64,000 bases of DNA from Alphaproteobacteria bacterium (lineage in GTDB: Bacteria; Pseudomonadota; Alphaproteobacteria; JAEULC01): NCBI GenBank assembly GCA_020851015.1, contig JADZDN010000193.1, positions 1 through 64,000 on the forward strand, given 5' to 3'. Below are positions 60,951-64,000 of the stretch, piece by piece. The stretch's first letter is position 1. Every line of letters begins with the position of its first letter. Below the pieces are notes generated by a model, which made no database searches, was not told the origin of the DNA, and worked only from the letters and a program-made list of their open reading frames with translations. A program made the translations under genes and the position numbers.

Positions 60951-61769
60951 TTGTATAGCAGGATTTTTCTGGCCGTTGCCGGGGCCGTCGGCCTCCTGTC
61001 GGCAAGCGCCATGGCCCAGAGCCCGAGCGTCTGGAAGGAGATCGAGAGCACCAAGAAGATGCAGGCCTGCGTGGTGCCGGCCTTTCAGCCCTATTCGTGG
61101 AAGGACACGAGCGGGAACTGGAGCGGCTTCGCGGTCGAAATGGCGAAGGACGTCGCGAAAAGCCTGCGCGCCGAGCCCGTCTGGGTCGAGACCACGTTCA
61201 AGACCGTCATCCTCGACATCCAAAGCGGCAAGTGTCACACCTTCTTCGGCTTCAATGCCACGCCCGAGCGCGCGCTGGCGATCGATTTCGCCGGTCCGCT
61301 CTACACGCTCGGGTTCGCGGCGGTCGACCGGCAGGGCTTCACGCCCAAGGGCAACCGCTGGGCCGACCTGGACGATCCGTCGGTGCGCGTCTGCTACGTC
61401 GTCGGGAACAGCTCGGAGCAGCAGATCAAGCGTTTCGCGCCCAAGGCTACGCAGACGCAGCTGCCGCTGGCGGACGACTGCGTGCTGGCGCTGATGTCGG
61501 GGCGCGTCGACCGGCTCATCGACGGCATCATGGTGGTGCTGGGCGCCACCGCCAAGAATCCGAAGCTCGGCAAAGTCCATCTGATGACGCCCAACTACGC
61601 ACTGCCGTCCTACGCCGGCGTGCGGCTTGATGACGGGCGCTTTCAGAAGTACCTGCAGAAGTGGTCGGAGTATCACCGCGGCAACGGCGATATCAACTAC
61701 TGGCTGACAACCTCGATGCAGGGCATCGGCCTGAAGCTGGAGGACATACCGCCGGAAGTCCAGTTCTGA
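60951..61769 (+). CDS. Amino-acid ABC transporter substrate-binding protein (family 3)
   Basis: A 272-residue periplasmic binding protein: signal peptide (residues 1-22, ending SAMAQ, cleavage before SPSVW), then the family-3 fold starting MQACVVPAFQPYSW. It belongs with glutamine/arginine/octopine-type binders. TTG 60951 is the start, immediately preceded by GGAGGGGG. The permease and ATPase that should work with it are 0.9 kb downstream, separated by a minus-strand XRE/cupin regulator, an unusual interruption of an operon. The neighbouring opine-oxidase-like complex suggests the ligand is the substrate of that complex. Confidence 0.9.
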   Translation: MYSRIFLAVAGAVGLLSASAMAQSPSVWKEIESTKKMQACVVPAFQPYSWKDTSGNWSGFAVEMAKDVAKSLRAEPVWVETTFKTVILDIQSGKCHTFFGFNATPERALAIDFAGPLYTLGFAAVDRQGFTPKGNRWADLDDPSVRVCYVVGNSSEQQIKRFAPKATQTQLPLADDCVLALMSGRVDRLIDGIMVVLGATAKNPKLGKVHLMTPNYALPSYAGVRLDDGRFQKYLQKWSEYHRGNGDINYWLTTSMQGIGLKLEDIPPEVQF

Positions 61770-61792
61770 AGATCCTGCAATCGAATACGCGT

Positions 61793-61816
61793 GCGGCCCG
61801 CCATCGCGCGGGCCGC
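61793..61816. terminator. Strong hairpin terminator between convergent genes
   Basis: GCGGCCCGC and GCGGGCCGC form a 9-base perfect stem with a 6-base loop, followed by TTCGTTT on the plus strand. It lies between the stop of the binding protein and the stop of the opposing XRE regulator and is the best intrinsic-terminator-like structure in the window. Confidence 0.65.
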
Positions 61817-61822
61817 TTCGTT

Positions 61823-62467
61823 TCAGCCGCCCACGCCGCCCAGGAAGCAGAGCACCGAGATGTAGCGCACGGGCGTGCGCAGCAATTCCTCGGGGCCATG
61901 CGGCACATCGGCCTGGAACAGCAGCGCATCGCCTTCGGACATCAGATAGGTCTTCGATCCGTGCCGGTAGCGGAACTGGCCTTCCAGCACGTGGATGAAT
62001 TGGGTGCCGACCCGGTGCAGGTAGGGAAGGACCTGGGATTTTTCGGTAAACGCCATCATGAATGGCTCGACGGTGATGCCCTTCGCCGTGGTTTGGCCCA
62101 GCACCCGGTACTCGTGGTCCAGGCTGCGCCCGGCGCGATGCACCAGCGTTCCCTCGCCGGCGCGCACGAACGTCGCGTCGGCGATCTCGTCGAACTCGCG
62201 GAACAGCGAAGTGAACGGGACCTGCAGGGCGCGTGCCAGCGAGCGGATGCTGGAGAGCGAAGGCGAGATCGCGCCATTCTCGATCTTCGACACCATGCCG
62301 GGCGACAGGTTCGCGCGCCGGGCGATCTCCGAGATGCCCAGCCCCGCGCGGCGACGAAACTCGCGGACGACCTGGCCCAGCGCGGATTCCAGCCGCCGGT
62401 CGTCGGCAGATGACCGCTTGCCGCGCCGCGCCTTCGCCACGCGCGATTGCAGGGGTTTCTTGGCCAT
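61823..62467 (-). CDS. XRE-family transcriptional regulator with cupin domain
   Basis: A 214-residue regulator: helix-turn-helix (about 33-80; LGQVVREFRRRAGLGISEIA, NLSPGMVSKIENG) and a C-terminal cupin sensor (about 130-205; FIHVLEGQFRYRHG). Such PuuR-like proteins repress amine or amino-acid catabolic genes and are released by the ligand bound in the cupin. It is encoded in the opposite direction between the ABC binding protein and its permease, and two TTCTTGACAG elements flank it, so it probably controls the transporter and perhaps the flavoprotein operon. Confidence 0.93.
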   Translation of the reverse strand: MAKKPLQSRVAKARRGKRSSADDRRLESALGQVVREFRRRAGLGISEIARRANLSPGMVSKIENGAISPSLSSIRSLARALQVPFTSLFREFDEIADATFVRAGEGTLVHRAGRSLDHEYRVLGQTTAKGITVEPFMMAFTEKSQVLPYLHRVGTQFIHVLEGQFRYRHGSKTYLMSEGDALLFQADVPHGPEELLRTPVRYISVLCFLGGVGG

Positions 62468-62538
62468 GCGCGGGACTTGTTACAATATTTGCCGCGCCTC
62501 CGCCAGGGACGCGCATCGTTTCTTTTCAGGATATTTTG

Positions 62539-62550
62539 TTCTTGACAGAA
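62539..62550 (+). promoter_or_regulatory. TTCTTGACAGAA element before the ABC permease, candidate XRE-regulator operator
   Basis: Perfect inverted repeat TTCT-TGAC-AGAA containing a -35-type TTGACA (62542-62547); a -10-like CATCCT lies 18 bases later. It repeats the 60816-60828 element and sits between the divergent XRE gene and the permease gene. Confidence 0.5.
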
Positions 62551-62652
62551 AAGCGCGCGGCTCAGCATCCTGGCGACAGTTCAAACGCGAGGCTTTGCTG
62601 GGCCTTGCTTGTTGCCCGATGGCTGGCCATTGCAAGCTGAGGCTGCCGCCCG

Positions 62653-63315
62653 ATGCCACGCTACGAATGGGACTTTCAGGCAGCCTTCCTTCATCCTGAT
62701 CTGTGGCTCTATGCCGTCGGCATCACGCTGGGGTATGCGGCCGCCACAATCGCGGTCGGCCTGGTAATCGGCGTGATCTGCGGATTGATGCTGCTGAACA
62801 AGCATTTGGTCGTGCGTGCGCCGGCTGCGTTTTTCGTGCTGGTGTTCCGGGGCACGCCGCTGCTCATCCAGATCATCTGGTTCTACTACGCGCTGCCCGT
62901 GGCCATGTCCCTGACGATTCCCGCCTGGCTCGCCGCGGGTCTCGGCTTGAGCTTCTACATGGGCGCGTTCTCGGCCGAGATCTTCCGCGGTGGTATCCAG
63001 TCGATCGATAAAGGCCAGTGGCAGGCCGCCAAGGCCATCGGCATGGTCCCGTGGCAGGTCATGCACCGGGTGATCCTGCCCCAGGCGGCGCGGCGCATGG
63101 TGCCGCCGTTCGTGAACCAGTCGGTGCTTCAGTTGAAGAACACGTCGCTGCTGTCGATCGTTGCGGTGCCCGACATGATGTACACCGCGCAGGTGTTCGT
63201 CTCGGAGACCTTCCGGCCGCTCGAGATCTACACGACTCTCGGCGTAATGTACCTCATCATCATCTATCCGCTGCAGAAGCTCGCGAAGCAACTGGAGCGC
63301 CGCGATGACGTCTGA
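62653..63315 (+). CDS. Polar amino-acid ABC transporter permease (HisM/GlnP type)
   Basis: A 220-residue inner-membrane protein with about five transmembrane segments and the EAA loop in [20 protein letters not shown]. It forms the channel for amino-acid uptake, probably as a homodimer because no second permease gene is present before the window end. It overlaps the ATPase gene by 11 bases. The binding protein at 60951 presumably serves this channel. Confidence 0.92.
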   Translation: MPRYEWDFQAAFLHPDLWLYAVGITLGYAAATIAVGLVIGVICGLMLLNKHLVVRAPAAFFVLVFRGTPLLIQIIWFYYALPVAMSLTIPAWLAAGLGLSFYMGAFSAEIFRGGIQSIDKGQWQAAKAIGMVPWQVMHRVILPQAARRMVPPFVNQSVLQLKNTSLLSIVAVPDMMYTAQVFVSETFRPLEIYTTLGVMYLIIIYPLQKLAKQLERRDDV

Positions 63316-64000
63316 CGTTGCGGCACGCGCGGCGCCGGCCGGATCGCGGCCGATGATCGAGATCGATGATCTGCACAAATCCTATGGCCGGCTCGAGGCG
63401 GTCAAGGGTGCGGCCTTGAAGGTGCAGCGCGGCGAGGCGCGGTTCGTCATCGGTCCGAGCGGCTGCGGCAAGTCCACGCTGCTTCGCTGCATCAACCTGC
63501 TCGAAGAGCCCGACCTGGGCCGGATGCGGGTGGGTGACGTGGCCCTGACGTTCGGACCCGGGGCGAAGCACCTGTCGCAGCGGGAACAGGCGGCATTCCG
63601 CGCCCGGGTCGGCATGGTCTTCCAGCAATTCCACCTGTTCCCGCACATGACGACGCTGCAGAACGTGATGGAAGGCCCGCGGACGGTGAAGCGTCTGCCG
63701 CAGGCCGAGGCGCGCGATCTATCGGAAGGGCTGCTGAAGAAGGTCGGCCTGGCCGACAAGCGCGACACCTATCCGCGCCATCTGTCGGGCGGCCAGGCGC
63801 AGCGCGTTGCGATCGCGCGCGCGCTGGCCATGAACCCGGAAGTCGTTCTGTTCGACGAGGTCACTTCCGCACTGGATCCCGAGCTGGTGGGCGAGGTGCT
63901 CGCGGTGATCCGCCAGCTTACGACCGAAGGCATGACAATGGTCGTGGTTACGCACGAAATGGGCTTCGCCCGCGAGGTGGCCTCGGGCATTACCTTCATG
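63305..64000 (+). CDS. Amino-acid ABC transporter ATP-binding protein (3' truncated by window)
   Basis: The first 232 residues of a GlnQ/HisP-type ATPase. Walker A is GPSGCGKST (50-58), the signature LSGGQ (160-164), and Walker [13 protein letters not shown] (180-191), with the H-loop His in VVVTHEM. It starts at ATG 63305, overlapping the permease end by 11 bases. The C-terminal ~20-30 residues lie outside the window. It energises the amino-acid importer with the upstream permease and binding protein. Confidence 0.92.
   Translation, partial: MTSDVAARAAPAGSRPMIEIDDLHKSYGRLEAVKGAALKVQRGEARFVIGPSGCGKSTLLRCINLLEEPDLGRMRVGDVALTFGPGAKHLSQREQAAFRARVGMVFQQFHLFPHMTTLQNVMEGPRTVKRLPQAEARDLSEGLLKKVGLADKRDTYPRHLSGGQAQRVAIARALAMNPEVVLFDEVTSALDPELVGEVLAVIRQLTTEGMTMVVVTHEMGFAREVASGITFM

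Overview
The window is a GC-rich (roughly two thirds G+C by eye), densely coded stretch of a bacterial chromosome or large replicon. Gene families and layout (hydantoinase A/B, MmgE/PrpD, CaiB, TRAP-free ABC uptake, LysR/IclR/LacI regulators, many GTG/TTG starts) point to a metabolically versatile Proteobacterium, most likely an alphaproteobacterium, less likely a betaproteobacterium. I see no rRNA, tRNA, CRISPR array, phage gene or transposase. I call 58 protein genes; the first (HyuB) and last (ABC ATPase) are cut by the window edges.

Layout. 1-8 kb: HyuB 3' end, short-chain dehydrogenases, IclR regulator, a two-subunit thiamine-diphosphate (TPP) decarboxylase, a 2-hydroxyacid dehydrogenase, a GST and an MmgE/PrpD protein. 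8-17 kb: FAD oxidoreductase plus PhzF homologue, then TPP enzyme plus HyuA on the minus strand facing away from a 2-hydroxyacid dehydrogenase plus HyuB on the plus strand. 17-22.5 kb: minus-strand group of class IV aminotransferase, ketimine-reductase-like OCD/mu-crystallin protein, Ldh_2-family reductase, FAD oxidoreductase and LysR. 22.6-28.2 kb: acyl-CoA dehydrogenase, NDP-forming acyl-CoA synthetase, LysR, second MmgE/PrpD. 28.2-38.7 kb: MFS carrier; a DadA / two Asp-Glu-racemase-like proteins / RidA operon; divergent PotDABC-type ABC importer followed by a benzoylformate-decarboxylase-like TPP enzyme. 38.7-42.6 kb: CitE-like lyase, MaoC hydratase, CaiB CoA-transferase and acyl-CoA dehydrogenase. 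42.8-57.9 kb: aminotransferase, enolase-superfamily enzyme, TPP enzyme, TauD-like dioxygenase, Old-Yellow-type reductase, creatinase-like M24 protein, luciferase-like monooxygenase, dipicolinate-synthase-A-like protein with a small unknown partner, LacI regulator, second split TPP enzyme and an aldehyde dehydrogenase. 58-64 kb: a three-gene opine-oxidase-like flavoprotein complex, and a polar amino-acid ABC importer interrupted by an XRE/cupin regulator.

How it may work together (inference). Nine copies or near copies of TGAAACGTTTCA, the kind of central-CG palindrome LacI-family proteins bind, lie in the promoter regions between 28.3 and 55.2 kb, and the only LacI-family gene seen (53968-54993) sits among them. 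Five share a composite design with the operator immediately upstream of a TTGAC -35 box. I propose one LacI-controlled catabolic regulon: uptake (ABC, MFS), racemisation and oxidation of an amino acid (racemases, DadA, RidA, aminotransferase), decarboxylation of the 2-oxo acid (TPP enzymes), aldehyde oxidation, then CoA-ester breakdown (CaiB, acyl-CoA dehydrogenase, MaoC, CitE). The substrate cannot be read from the sequence. The window holds five TPP-enzyme systems and four DAO-type FAD oxidases, which is unusual in 64 kb.
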